DNA of 62,927 nt from CALKYB01 sp964510575 (lineage in GTDB: Bacteria > Bdellovibrionota_C > UBA2361 > SZUA-149 > CALKYB01), in contig CAZECN010000017.1 of NCBI GenBank assembly GCA_964510575.1, positions 1-62,927 on the forward strand, given 5' to 3'. A program made the position numbers and the translations under genes. The notes under the pieces were generated by a model that made no database searches, was not told the DNA's origin, and saw only the letters and a program-made list of their open reading frames with translations. Shown here in pieces: positions 42,387 to 51,478 of the stretch (position 1 is its first letter; each line of letters starts with the position of its first letter).

Positions 42387-45300
42387 ATGGAGAAATTTAG
42401 AGCCCGTTCCAGCACTGCCTTGGCAGCAGCTTTGTCCATTTATTACCGCGGAAGACGTCCGGGACTGGATGAGGGTTCGCTAAGCGATCTGGATTTATCC
42501 GTAAATCATTTAGTTGTGTCGCCTTCAGCTGCTTTCTCAAGGCAGCTTTATGGTGACTTACGATTTTTTTTAAAGGGACTAAGCGAAAGAGGAGAGGGTC
42601 CGGAGGTAAAGCTATTCCCTGATTGGGAGATGTTGCCCTTTGAGCAAGTTTCTCCAGCTTCGACGATCAGTTCTCAACGTCTCGAGGCTCTCCATGCCTT
42701 GAACTCACCGAATCCCTGTATAGTCATTTGCTCTGGTGTCTCGATGTTGAGGGGGGTTTTTAACCCTGAGCTTTCAAATAGACTGAGAGAGAGATTAGAG
42801 CCTGGCTGCTTACTAGATCCCAATAGTCTTACTTTAAAGTTAGAGGCTTTGGGCTATCAGTCCAAAGCGATGGTTGAAGACATTGCTCAATATTCTTTAC
42901 GTGGCTCGGTGCTGGATTTCTATCCAACAGCTTTGGCGATGCCTGTTAGGTTAGAGTTTTTTGCAGGTAAGTTGGACTCAGTGAGAACCTTTAGACCTGA
43001 CACTCAGCGCTCTATAGACCGCTTGTCTAGCGCGGAAATTTTTCCGGTCAGTGAATTTTATTCAGGTGACGATTCCGAGAAAGGCGCGCTAGTTCAGAGT
43101 GTTCAAGAGCGAGCATCGGATTTGGGATTGTCTAGGGCATCAGTTGCTGAATTAGAGGATGCAATTAGGCAGGGAACTAAGATCTCAGGGATTGAACAAC
43201 TTGCTCCACTTTCTCCCCGTTGTCGTTCAACGTTGGTGGACCACCTTGGAGAAAACGGAATTGTCACTCTGGTTTCACCTGATAGCTTATCTAGAAATAT
43301 TAGTGATTTTTGGGAGCTAGTGGAAGAAAGAGAAGAAGAGATGCGTAGCAAGGCAAGGTTTCACCTTGATCCTCAGCGGGCCTTTAAGACCCTTTCGTGG
43401 TTTGAAGATCTTGTTCTGCCAAGAGCCAGATTTTTTGTAGAGGTAGATTCTTTACATTTGCAACAAACTACCATTCAAACTGAAAATAAAATTCTAGAGA
43501 TAAGAGATAACGAAAAATTACGTTCACTGGTTTCAGCAAGAAAAAAGTCGAGTCAACCTTTTAAACCTGTCGTTGAGCAAATCCTTAAATCATCTGGCGA
43601 TGGAGTAGACACTATTCTTTTGATTAGCGCTAAGGATAGAGTGGAGAAGCTTCAAGCCTTGCTTGAGCCATATGGTTTGCGAGGAGATGATCGAGGAAAC
43701 ACAATCTCCGAGCTACTAGAGATTTGGGAGTCCGAAGACAGAAGATTTAAAGGTAGTTGTGGAATAGTGGTGGGTGAACTTGTTGGAGGAATATTTTCTT
43801 CTGGAGAGCGTCTTCAAATTTTTGCGGAACAGGAAATTTTTCCTGATGTTCAAATCAAGAGAACCTCAGCTGCCAGAAAAAAGATCAATAGAATTCTTAC
43901 AGGAGATAAGCTTTTTGAAGCAGATGACTTTGTCGTTCATGCTGACTATGGAATAGGCCTCTACCGAGGACTTGCTGAAAAGACAGTTGAAGGCCAGAAG
44001 GCTGACTATATGCTTTTGGAATATGCTGAGAAAGCTCGTCTATATATTCCAGTTGAGAATATCGCCAAGGTGCAAAAATATGTGGGCATTGAGGGAAGTG
44101 AACCTCGACTAACCACTCTTGGTGGCTCAGCCTGGCAAAAAGCCAGAAAGAAAGTTGAAGCGAGAGTTGCAAGTTTAGCAGGTGAGCTCCTTGAGTTATA
44201 CGCCCAACGGGAGCTAGTGACTCGAGAGCCTTTTGGGCTAATTGGTGAAGACGATCGTAGTTTTGCTTCTGAGTTTGGGTATGATGAAACACCAGATCAA
44301 GCCAATGCCATTAGGGATGTCCTTAATGATTTAGCTAGTGAGAAACCAATGGACAGGCTTGTTTGTGGTGACGTTGGCTATGGAAAGACAGAGGTTGCGT
44401 TGAGGGCGGCCTTTAAGGTTGCCGTTTCTGGACGTCAGGTTGCAGTTTTAGTTCCCACTACAATTCTTGCTTCTCAACATTTCAATACCTTCCTACAGCG
44501 CTTCACAGGATTTCCAGTAGAGGTGGGAATTGTCAGCCGTTTTCAAACCTCACAGGAAAACAAAGAGCTGCTCCAAAAAGTTCGAGTAGGAAAAGTGGAT
44601 ATTGTTATCGGTACTCATCGTCTGTTGCAGAAGGATGTGAATTTTAAAGATTTGGGCTTACTAATAATAGATGAGGAGCATCGTTTTGGGGTTGCTCATA
44701 AAGAAAAGCTCAAAAATATGAAAAAATCGATTGATGTCTTGACGATGACTGCTACGCCGATTCCAAGAACTCTGCAAATGTCCATGTTGGATATACGTGA
44801 CCTTTCTGTCATTGAGACCCCTCCGGTTGATCGTCAGTTGATTCGAACTTTCTTGGTACCTTCCGAGGATTCGCAAATTAGAGAGGCTATCAAGCGAGAG
44901 TTGGCTCGTGAGGGCCAGGTCTTTTTTGTGCACAACCGTGTGCAAACAATAGAGGGTGTAAGACAACGTATAGAGGACTTAGTGCCGGAAGCCCGTGTAG
45001 TAATTGGGCATGGCCAAATGAAAGAGAAGGAACTGGAACTCGTTATGCGAGATTTTCAGGAGCACAAAGTAGATATACTTTTAGCTACAACGATAATTGA
45101 GTCTGGTTTGGACTTTCCCAACGCCAACACAATTATAGTTGATAGGGCAGACACCTTTGGCCTAGCTCAGCTTTATCAGCTTAGAGGTCGGGTGGGCCGC
45201 AGTTCCAGACGGGCCTATGCTTATTTTTTAGCCTCGGATGAAGCCTCTATGTCTAAGGACGCCAAGAAACGTCTACAAGTAATGCAGGCTTTAGATGATC

Positions 45301-45935
45301 TAGGTGTTGGCTTCAAACTTGCTTTGCAAGATATGGAAATTAGAGGTGCCGGAAATATTTTGGGTCGAGATCAAAGCGGGAATGTGAACAGCGTTGGTTT
45401 TGAACTCTACACGAGGATTCTTAAACAAGCGGTAGAGACTGCACGAAGAAAGCTAATAGAACGGGGTGGTGGAGAATTGCCTGAAATTGATGTTGAACCA
45501 GAACTTTCAATTGGCTTTCCTGCTTATATTCCACCGGACTACATTCCTGATGTTAGTCAGAGACTTCTACTTTATCAACGAATGGTAAATATCGAAAGCA
45601 TGGAAGATGGTAAGGAGTTGGCTCTGGAGGTTGAAGATCGATTTGGCAGATATCCTCAAGAGCTGGAGAGTATGATTGAGCTCATGGTTTTTCGTGCCCG
45701 CCTTAAACAGCTAGGTATCGCTAAAGGTAGCTTTCGTAGTGGGGTGTTGAGACTTGGATTTCATCCTGAAGCCAGTATCAAAGTAGACTCACTTCTGGAG
45801 GTTGTTTCGGGAAAATCAGATACCTACAAAATTTCACCCGGACATAACCTAGTGATTAAGACGGATTATGAAGAACCTGAGTCGCCCTTGGCCCTTCTTG
45901 AAGAAGTTGATAAGTTCATGGCTCTAGTTAACTGA
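42387..45935 (+). CDS. mfd: Transcription-repair coupling factor Mfd
   Basis: Removes RNA polymerase stalled at DNA damage and recruits UvrA. All parts are visible in the 1,182-aa protein: the UvrB-like N-terminal part ('FYPTALAMPVRLEFF'), the RNA-polymerase-binding domain ('FVVHADYGIGLYRGL' and 'DYMLLEYA'), helicase Walker A 'CGDVGYGKTEVALRAAFKVA', 'IIDEEHRFGV', 'TATPIPRTL', 'IIESGLDFPNANT' and 'LRGRVGRSSRRAYAYF', and a C-terminal regulatory domain. It is the first gene of a rightward operon that includes a UvrA paralogue. Confidence 0.96.
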   Translation: MEKFRARSSTALAAALSIYYRGRRPGLDEGSLSDLDLSVNHLVVSPSAAFSRQLYGDLRFFLKGLSERGEGPEVKLFPDWEMLPFEQVSPASTISSQRLEALHALNSPNPCIVICSGVSMLRGVFNPELSNRLRERLEPGCLLDPNSLTLKLEALGYQSKAMVEDIAQYSLRGSVLDFYPTALAMPVRLEFFAGKLDSVRTFRPDTQRSIDRLSSAEIFPVSEFYSGDDSEKGALVQSVQERASDLGLSRASVAELEDAIRQGTKISGIEQLAPLSPRCRSTLVDHLGENGIVTLVSPDSLSRNISDFWELVEEREEEMRSKARFHLDPQRAFKTLSWFEDLVLPRARFFVEVDSLHLQQTTIQTENKILEIRDNEKLRSLVSARKKSSQPFKPVVEQILKSSGDGVDTILLISAKDRVEKLQALLEPYGLRGDDRGNTISELLEIWESEDRRFKGSCGIVVGELVGGIFSSGERLQIFAEQEIFPDVQIKRTSAARKKINRILTGDKLFEADDFVVHADYGIGLYRGLAEKTVEGQKADYMLLEYAEKARLYIPVENIAKVQKYVGIEGSEPRLTTLGGSAWQKARKKVEARVASLAGELLELYAQRELVTREPFGLIGEDDRSFASEFGYDETPDQANAIRDVLNDLASEKPMDRLVCGDVGYGKTEVALRAAFKVAVSGRQVAVLVPTTILASQHFNTFLQRFTGFPVEVGIVSRFQTSQENKELLQKVRVGKVDIVIGTHRLLQKDVNFKDLGLLIIDEEHRFGVAHKEKLKNMKKSIDVLTMTATPIPRTLQMSMLDIRDLSVIETPPVDRQLIRTFLVPSEDSQIREAIKRELAREGQVFFVHNRVQTIEGVRQRIEDLVPEARVVIGHGQMKEKELELVMRDFQEHKVDILLATTIIESGLDFPNANTIIVDRADTFGLAQLYQLRGRVGRSSRRAYAYFLASDEASMSKDAKKRLQVMQALDDLGVGFKLALQDMEIRGAGNILGRDQSGNVNSVGFELYTRILKQAVETARRKLIERGGGELPEIDVEPELSIGFPAYIPPDYIPDVSQRLLLYQRMVNIESMEDGKELALEVEDRFGRYPQELESMIELMVFRARLKQLGIAKGSFRSGVLRLGFHPEASIKVDSLLEVVSGKSDTYKISPGHNLVIKTDYEEPESPLALLEEVDKFMALVN

Positions 45936-45952
45936 TTAGCCGAAAAGTAGCC

Positions 45953-46942
45953 ATGGTTGTGCGCATGAACAGTAAGTTAAGTATGAAATTAAATTTGTTA
46001 CTCCTTTCTCTTTTTATTCCACAGCTTTGGATGGATTGGGTAATTGGCATAGCCAATGCTGAGAGTGAAAGTGGTGCTAAACTTAGCGCTATAGACACCA
46101 GCTCTGTTGTAGTTGATGAAGTTGTAGCCAGCATTCAAGGCGAACCCGTTCTGGATTCAGAATTGAAATCTAAGCAGGGGGTGAGCTCTGGCCAAGGCCC
46201 TGAAGTTAGTTCTAGAAAGAAAGTTCTTTTAGAAATGCTATTGGCAAAGGAAGCCCAGCGACTAGGTGTTGTAGTTGATCAACAAACAATTGAGTCCTAC
46301 TTGGCTGAGGTTCAGAGACAAAATGGAGTGGATGCTGCAGGGTTTCAAAATCTTCTCCAGTCTCAAGGTTACAGTTTGGATACTTACCGCGAGGTCGTGA
46401 AGAAGGAAATAGAACGAACGCGAGTTTATGCTCTAGAGGTTCGACCTAGCGTAAATATTTCAGAAGCTGAAATTGATAAATATTTACAGGAGAATCAATC
46501 AGTCTTGCCAGATGCTGGTTCAGTTGCCGTAGTTAGGTACGATTTAGACTGTGGAACAGATATAACTTGTAGTGGGCCGGAGCTAGCGGAAAATGGTAAC
46601 CAGCTTCGCTCAGCATTACTTTCAGGTGCAGTCAACCAGGTGGATGTTCAGTTTAAACGTAAAGAGCTTGGTTTTTTGAAACCAGCTGATCTTAAAGAAA
46701 GCATGGCTCAGCAAATATCTGGCTTAGAGGATGGTCAGGTTAGTGAAGCGGCCTTAATTGATGGTAAATTAAGCTTATTTCAAGTAGTTGGAAGAGTCGA
46801 CCCAGAAGGTAAAATGACTGGTCTAATGAGAGATCAAATTCGTAGTAACTTGATTAACCAAAAACTCCCAAAGGCTGTTGAGACTTGGTTAAGTGACGAT
46901 CTTCCAAAGAAGTACAACCTAGTCCTTACTAAGGATCTCTGA
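45953..46942 (+). CDS. SurA-like periplasmic chaperone with weak parvulin domain
   Basis: An N-terminal signal peptide is followed by a SurA-type N domain ('VVDEVVASIQGEPVLDSEL', 'LLAKEAQRLGVVV', 'LLQSQGYSLDTYREVVKKEI'). A divergent PpiC/parvulin-like region has 'KELGFLKPADLKESM', 'QISGLEDGQVSEA' and 'DGKLSLFQVVGRV', but most parvulin catalytic residues are not evident. It probably assists outer-membrane protein folding. It lies 17 nt after mfd; an mfd-PpiC/SurA order is familiar in deltaproteobacterial-type genomes. The start could be the ATG at 45953 or 45965. Confidence 0.8.
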   Translation: MVVRMNSKLSMKLNLLLLSLFIPQLWMDWVIGIANAESESGAKLSAIDTSSVVVDEVVASIQGEPVLDSELKSKQGVSSGQGPEVSSRKKVLLEMLLAKEAQRLGVVVDQQTIESYLAEVQRQNGVDAAGFQNLLQSQGYSLDTYREVVKKEIERTRVYALEVRPSVNISEAEIDKYLQENQSVLPDAGSVAVVRYDLDCGTDITCSGPELAENGNQLRSALLSGAVNQVDVQFKRKELGFLKPADLKESMAQQISGLEDGQVSEAALIDGKLSLFQVVGRVDPEGKMTGLMRDQIRSNLINQKLPKAVETWLSDDLPKKYNLVLTKDL

Positions 46943-46985
46943 TTTAGTTAATATTTCTTAGAAAGTTGCCCAAAGGCCTTGTCTT

Positions 46986-49379
46986 GTGACTACGAAAAGT
47001 ATCTCCATACAAGGTGCCTCGGAGAACAACCTAAAAGGCTTAAGTCTAAGCATTCCTCATGATGCGATGACTCTAATATTCGGGCCATCTGGTTCGGGTA
47101 AGACCACGCTCGCAGTGAATACTATAGCCGAGCGTATGATATCCAGTATTAATTCCTTAGGTATTTCACCAAAGGAAGTTGATGGAACGGTTAGGGGACT
47201 GCGTTACTGTTTCCTAGATAAGGCTTCCAAACAACCTTCTGGAACAAGAGCCAGGGAGACATTATTTGAACAACTGAATTTCTCTAGTTTGCTGCAAGAA
47301 TTATTTCAGCATTCCGGACAGATCAAGTGTGCTGCCTGTGGAACCTTGAACCGAGCTGCCGAATGTTCTCATAAACTCCCTAGTTTAGAAGGGGAATACT
47401 TTCTATGCCAGCGGCTACCTCGAAGAGAGATTGACCAGAAATCTCTAACGGAAAAAGGAATCACAAAATTCTTTGTAAAGGGAGAGTTGTATAGTTCAGA
47501 AGAACTTGGCGATCTGTCTTCTGCTGTTGAATTAGACTTGGTTATAGATTTTATGGAAGGTAACTTCTTAAAAAATCGAATATTAGAAGGGGATCCAGAT
47601 ATTAAGTTTGTCTTGTTGGATTCCTCTGGTCAGCTCAAGGTAGAGATAAGTTCGAGTAATAACTGTTCAAGCTGTGATCACAAATTGCCTGACTTCGAGA
47701 CTGCTTTAGGGGATGGAGTGTTTTGTGAACAGTGCGCAGGTCTTGGTTACCAAACCGAATGGAGTGAAGATTATTTATTTGATACTGATGCTGACTCTTT
47801 GCTTGAAGCTATTCGGCCATTTCGCTTGAAGCCTTTGAGGAGGAAACTTCCGGCCCTATTAAAAATGTTAGACTCTTTAGAGTTAGACAAGGATGCCCCA
47901 GCTTCTAGCTTCGCCTTTGAAAAATTACATTCAAAGATTAAGCCGCTACTGGATACGATCAGAGTAGAGAGCAAAAGCGAAACCGTTGTGGAGTTGCTGG
48001 ACAGCTTTCGAAGCAGCGTCAATTGTGAACAATGCTGTTCTGGAGTCAAAGTTCTGTTTGATGAGTTTTTCATAGGAAAGTCCTCAGTGGCCTCTTTATT
48101 GAAAGGCCCACTATCAAACCTTGAACCTCTGTTGATTGAGCTTGATAACTCCACTGCTTCTTTTGCGTTGGAGTTAGTTTCCAACTTTTCAATGCTTGGA
48201 ATCTCTGAGATGAACTTAGTCTCGAATTTTTCTAACTTCGAACCCTGGAGACAGTGTCTTATTAGTAGTGCTTTAGTGCTTTCAGGTAGATCTTCTGGCG
48301 CCGTCTATGTTCTGGATGAACCGTTTGATTTGCTTTCACCTGAAAGGACTTCCGACCTTATGAAGCTTTTTAGATCCACAGTGGAACGAGGAAATACATT
48401 GCTTGTCGTAGGTCATAGCCAGGACCTTGTTGAATTTTTTGATTATTCGGTAGAGCTGGGGCCTGGGGGAGGAGCTTCAGGCGGTGAGATTGTTTCAATC
48501 GAAGAGAAGCAGGGTAGGGAGAGCCGATCTTTAAAAAAACAAAAGCCAGCAGGAAATAGTAGTGCTGAAGAGTTTTGTTCTGTGTCTGGATATCTTCCTA
48601 GGTTTGATGCCAATTATTTGCTCGATATTGCCATCGGAAAAATAAATGCAATTGCCGAATCCGGAGGATCAGAAAGAGAGCTTTTATGGAAAGTTTTGTC
48701 TCCGGGCTTTAGGTCACTGGTAGCCGGTGAAGAAGCTGACGTAAATTTTTGCAATCGCTTTTCGATTAAGGAAATTTCAAGCCATTCTTCGTTCCAGAGA
48801 GTAATTTCACTCCATTTTAATCAGGGTAAGAGAAGTAGAAAAAGAATATCCTCTTTCCTAGGTATTGAAGCGGAAATAGGTAAGCTTTACTCTTTAAGTT
48901 CAGAAGCTAAAACAACTGGAGCAACAGGCTCCACTTTGATTCGTAAGTCACATCTTCACCGTGAAGTCACTTGGCGTGGACGAAGCACCGAGGAAGTCTT
49001 GGAGATGACTGTATCTGAAGCAGCTTCTTTTTTTAGATTTCATCCTTTCATATCGAAGAGACTTGTAGTTGCAGAGAAACTCGGCCTTTCTTACCTTTCT
49101 TTATGCCAGCAAGTAGACAGCCTTTCTCAAGGTGAGTATCAGCGGCTTAGACTAGTGGAGAAAATTGGCTCGCTCTCCGGTGAAACACAGAGTTTATTGC
49201 TCATGGAGCATGCTTGTAAGGGACTTGGTCCAGCTGAAGTTTCGAACTTGATTTCCTGCCTTCGAGAGGAACTTGGGAAGGGTGTTACGGTGCTGGCTAT
49301 TGAGAGTAATCATTACTTTCGAGAGAGTGTGGACCAGCTGCTGGCAATCAATCTCTCAGCCTCGACAAGTCCACTCTGA
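46986..49379 (+). CDS. UvrA-like paralogue with an intact first and a decayed second ATPase site (797 aa)
   Basis: It shares the UvrA plan but is shorter than UvrA (~940 aa). First half: Walker A 'IFGPSGSGKTTLAVNTIAE', zinc-finger-like Cys pairs ('CAAC', 'CSSC', 'FCEQCAGLGY'), and Walker B 'AVYVLDEPFDLLSPE' with 'LLVVGHSQDL'. The matching signature 'LSGGE' is reduced to 'FSNFE'. Second half: the Walker A lysine loop and the C-terminal zinc finger are absent. 'GRSTEEVLEMTVSEAASFF' and the signature 'LSQGEYQRLRLVEKIG' are kept, while Walker B is changed to 'LLMEHACKGLGP'. The start is GTG, 43 nt after the SurA-like gene. It is probably a DNA-binding ABC protein with altered ATP use. A genuine uvrA must lie elsewhere. 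Confidence 0.82.
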   Translation: MTTKSISIQGASENNLKGLSLSIPHDAMTLIFGPSGSGKTTLAVNTIAERMISSINSLGISPKEVDGTVRGLRYCFLDKASKQPSGTRARETLFEQLNFSSLLQELFQHSGQIKCAACGTLNRAAECSHKLPSLEGEYFLCQRLPRREIDQKSLTEKGITKFFVKGELYSSEELGDLSSAVELDLVIDFMEGNFLKNRILEGDPDIKFVLLDSSGQLKVEISSSNNCSSCDHKLPDFETALGDGVFCEQCAGLGYQTEWSEDYLFDTDADSLLEAIRPFRLKPLRRKLPALLKMLDSLELDKDAPASSFAFEKLHSKIKPLLDTIRVESKSETVVELLDSFRSSVNCEQCCSGVKVLFDEFFIGKSSVASLLKGPLSNLEPLLIELDNSTASFALELVSNFSMLGISEMNLVSNFSNFEPWRQCLISSALVLSGRSSGAVYVLDEPFDLLSPERTSDLMKLFRSTVERGNTLLVVGHSQDLVEFFDYSVELGPGGGASGGEIVSIEEKQGRESRSLKKQKPAGNSSAEEFCSVSGYLPRFDANYLLDIAIGKINAIAESGGSERELLWKVLSPGFRSLVAGEEADVNFCNRFSIKEISSHSSFQRVISLHFNQGKRSRKRISSFLGIEAEIGKLYSLSSEAKTTGATGSTLIRKSHLHREVTWRGRSTEEVLEMTVSEAASFFRFHPFISKRLVVAEKLGLSYLSLCQQVDSLSQGEYQRLRLVEKIGSLSGETQSLLLMEHACKGLGPAEVSNLISCLREELGKGVTVLAIESNHYFRESVDQLLAINLSASTSPL

Positions 49380-49449
49380 AGGGCTAGTATTTTCGGAAGT
49401 AGCTCCCTGCGAGTTGGGAGCTGATGTTATTTAATTTTGGAGAAATAGA

Positions 49450-50067
49450 ATGGAACTTGCATGTCTTGACCTTGAGGGCGTGTTGATACCGGAAGTTTGG
49501 GTTAGTTTTGCTGAAAAGACAGGAATAGAGGGTTTGAAGGCTACGACTCGTGATATTCCTGACTATGATGAGTTGATGACTATGAGACTCGATCTACTTG
49601 ATAAGCACAACCTTAAGCTTGATGATATTCAAGAGGTGATTCAGACTCTTTCTCCGCTTGAGGGTGCAGGTGATTGTTTGGACTGGTTGCGCGAGCGTTT
49701 TCAAGTAATCATTCTTTCAGATACTTTCTATGAGTTTGCCGGTCCTTTGATGGCCCAGCTGGGTTATCCAACTTTGTTTTGTCACAAGCTGGAAGTTAAT
49801 GGTTCCGGAAAGGTCACTGGCTATAAACTTCGCCAGAATGATCAGAAGAGAGAGGCGGTAAAGGCTTTTCATAAATTGAACTTCAGAGTGATTGCCGCAG
49901 GTGATTCTTACAATGATACCAATATGCTCTCAGAAGCTGAGGCTGGAATCCTTTTCTCACCACCTGCAAACGTGATTGAGGAATTTCCTCAATTCCCTGT
50001 GACTAATTCTTATAAGGAGCTTCAAGCTGAGTTTCTTAAAGCTAGTAATAGAGAGCTAAGACCTTAG
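49450..50067 (+). CDS. thrH: Phosphoserine phosphatase / homoserine phosphotransferase ThrH
   Basis: A HAD-superfamily enzyme that is highly conserved with the ThrH described in Pseudomonas. The catalytic 'CLDLEGVLIPEVW' motif (nucleophile Asp), 'KTGIEGLKATTRDIPDYD', 'VIILSDTFYEFAGPLM' and 'VIAAGDSYNDTNMLSEA' are all present. It dephosphorylates phosphoserine and can pass the phosphate to homoserine. Length (205 aa) is normal. It follows the UvrA-like gene with 70 nt, has the start region GGAGAAATAGAATG, and its TAG stop overlaps the GTG start of the next gene by one base. Confidence 0.94.
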   Translation: MELACLDLEGVLIPEVWVSFAEKTGIEGLKATTRDIPDYDELMTMRLDLLDKHNLKLDDIQEVIQTLSPLEGAGDCLDWLRERFQVIILSDTFYEFAGPLMAQLGYPTLFCHKLEVNGSGKVTGYKLRQNDQKREAVKAFHKLNFRVIAAGDSYNDTNMLSEAEAGILFSPPANVIEEFPQFPVTNSYKELQAEFLKASNRELRP

Positions 50068-50735
50068 TGACTAGTTCCCGAAGATTCGAACTTGGAAAAG
50101 GGAAAGATGACCCTTTTGACGATTCTTTGGAGGGACACCATCGTCGTAGGATTTTTATCTGTACTTTTTCCATTCTTGCTCGTTTTACTCAGTGTGATGG
50201 TGAGCTTAAGAAAGAGGAAAGAAAGGAAATAGGCAGAATTTGTCGTGAAGTTCTAGAGCTGGATGACAAGAGAACCCATTATGCAGCTCAAGTCTTCAAA
50301 GATGCCCTAAAGAACCCGACTAAGCTCACGGTTTGGCTAAAAGAGTTTAAGGAGCTGTTGGTTGATCAGCCCAAGATGCTCCCTTGGTTATTGGATATTT
50401 TGAACAAGGTTGCGCTTGCTGATGGCAATTGTAGCGTCGAGGAGAGACGCTTCATTTGGGGAGTAGCTGATTTTTATGGTATTTCTGACTCGGTTAGGGA
50501 AAGCTCTAAGGCATCTTTTAATCCTGGGAGTGAACGCTATAAAGCCATCCTTGGCTTAGGCCCCGAGGCGGGTTGGCATGAGGTTAGTAAGAAATATCAG
50601 GAGCTAAGAAACGAATATGATCCTGAAAGAATTAAAGAGAAGGGAATGCCCAAGGAGTTTATAGCCCTAGCTACTGAAAAGCTAAGTGTTATTGAGGGGG
50701 CCTATCTTATTCTTGAAAAAGAAATGAAGGGTTAG
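50067..50735 (+). CDS. DjlA-like protein: TerB-type domain plus degenerate J domain
   Basis: The N-terminal part (about residues 25-150) has the TerB-like helical fold ('SILARFTQCDGELKKEERKEI' and 'VALADGNCSVEERRFIW', each with an acidic loop). The C-terminal ~65 residues resemble the DjlA J domain ('YKAILGLGPEAGWHEVSKKY', 'EKGMPKEFIALATEKLSVI', 'GAYLILE'). The J domain's essential HPD motif reads YDP here, so stimulation of DnaK is doubtful. Unlike E. coli DjlA it has no membrane anchor. Its GTG start overlaps the thrH stop (TAGTG), so the two are coupled. Confidence 0.75.
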   Translation: MTSSRRFELGKGKDDPFDDSLEGHHRRRIFICTFSILARFTQCDGELKKEERKEIGRICREVLELDDKRTHYAAQVFKDALKNPTKLTVWLKEFKELLVDQPKMLPWLLDILNKVALADGNCSVEERRFIWGVADFYGISDSVRESSKASFNPGSERYKAILGLGPEAGWHEVSKKYQELRNEYDPERIKEKGMPKEFIALATEKLSVIEGAYLILEKEMKG

Positions 50736-50738
50736 AGA

Positions 50739-51080
50739 ATGGAATGGAAAAAATTCGATTCTAAGCGTTTGATCAAATTAGCCGAAGAGCAGTTTCCTGA
50801 GGAATCTTGGCTGGCAGAGTCGCTGGCTTTTTGTACTGAAGTTGCTGACGATGGAAGTGGGACTTATTTCTATTTTACTCCCCGAGATGCGGCCAGTAAT
50901 GGCAATACCGAATGGGAATTTCAGAAGAATCTTAGTTTGCGCGATCCTGATTTTGGAGAACTAATTTTAGATGTTCTTCAAAATAACAGGATCGGCGGCA
51001 TCGACTTCATTGAGAAGCGAGAAGGCTCAGTTTACTTGGACTGGCTCTCTGCTTCTTCGTCAGTCTCCGATGGCTCATAA
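50739..51080 (+). CDS. Hypothetical protein (113 aa)
   Basis: The family is not recognised. It is a small soluble acidic protein ('MEWKKFDSKRLIKLAEEQ', 'CTEVADDGSGTYFYFTPRD', 'GGIDFIEKREGSVYLDWL'). The start ATG lies 3 nt after the DjlA-like stop, so it is almost certainly the last gene of the mfd operon. Its 3' end overlaps a convergent small gene by 49 nt. Confidence 0.75.
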   Translation: MEWKKFDSKRLIKLAEEQFPEESWLAESLAFCTEVADDGSGTYFYFTPRDAASNGNTEWEFQKNLSLRDPDFGELILDVLQNNRIGGIDFIEKREGSVYLDWLSASSSVSDGS

Positions 51081-51229
51081 GGTGATTGCTCATCATAGTA
51101 AGGAATCAACATTAGTGGCAGCATTCCTGACTCTACTGGTAGAAAGTCCGGCCTTTCATATAAAAAATTGCTAACCAACCAATCCAAATCTGGATCATCT
51201 GCTTCATGTGGATAGAACGGGCGTCCCAT
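51032..51229 (-). CDS. Hypothetical acidic small protein (65 aa)
   Basis: The frame encodes 'MGRPFYPHEADDPDLDWL', 'FLYERPDFLPVES' and a Glu/Ser-rich tail. An AGGGG lies about 10 nt before the ATG and could serve as a weak ribosome-binding site. The composition looks protein-like (Pro, Tyr, Asp), not like random antisense. Its last 49 nt overlap the 3' end of the convergent 113-aa gene. No family is recognised. Confidence 0.4.
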   Translation of the reverse strand: MGRPFYPHEADDPDLDWLVSNFLYERPDFLPVESGMLPLMLIPYYDEQSPYEPSETDEEAESQSK

Positions 51230-51478
51230 AGTAATTTTACCCCTGCTTAAAACCTAGTTTGCATATGCAGATTTCTCTCTGCATAAGATAGATCGACCCT
51301 AAAATGGAAATACTTTAGGGATATAGTAGGTTTTTCAGGGGTTTTAATTATTACTGATTTCAACAGCTTAGGCTAAATTAAGATAGTTGTCGTAAATAAA
51401 TTGGGTTAATTACCCCTAGTTTTTGTTGTCGGAGCCTTAGCAATAGTAGAAATTTCTTCTTACTGCTTTCGAGAGCAG

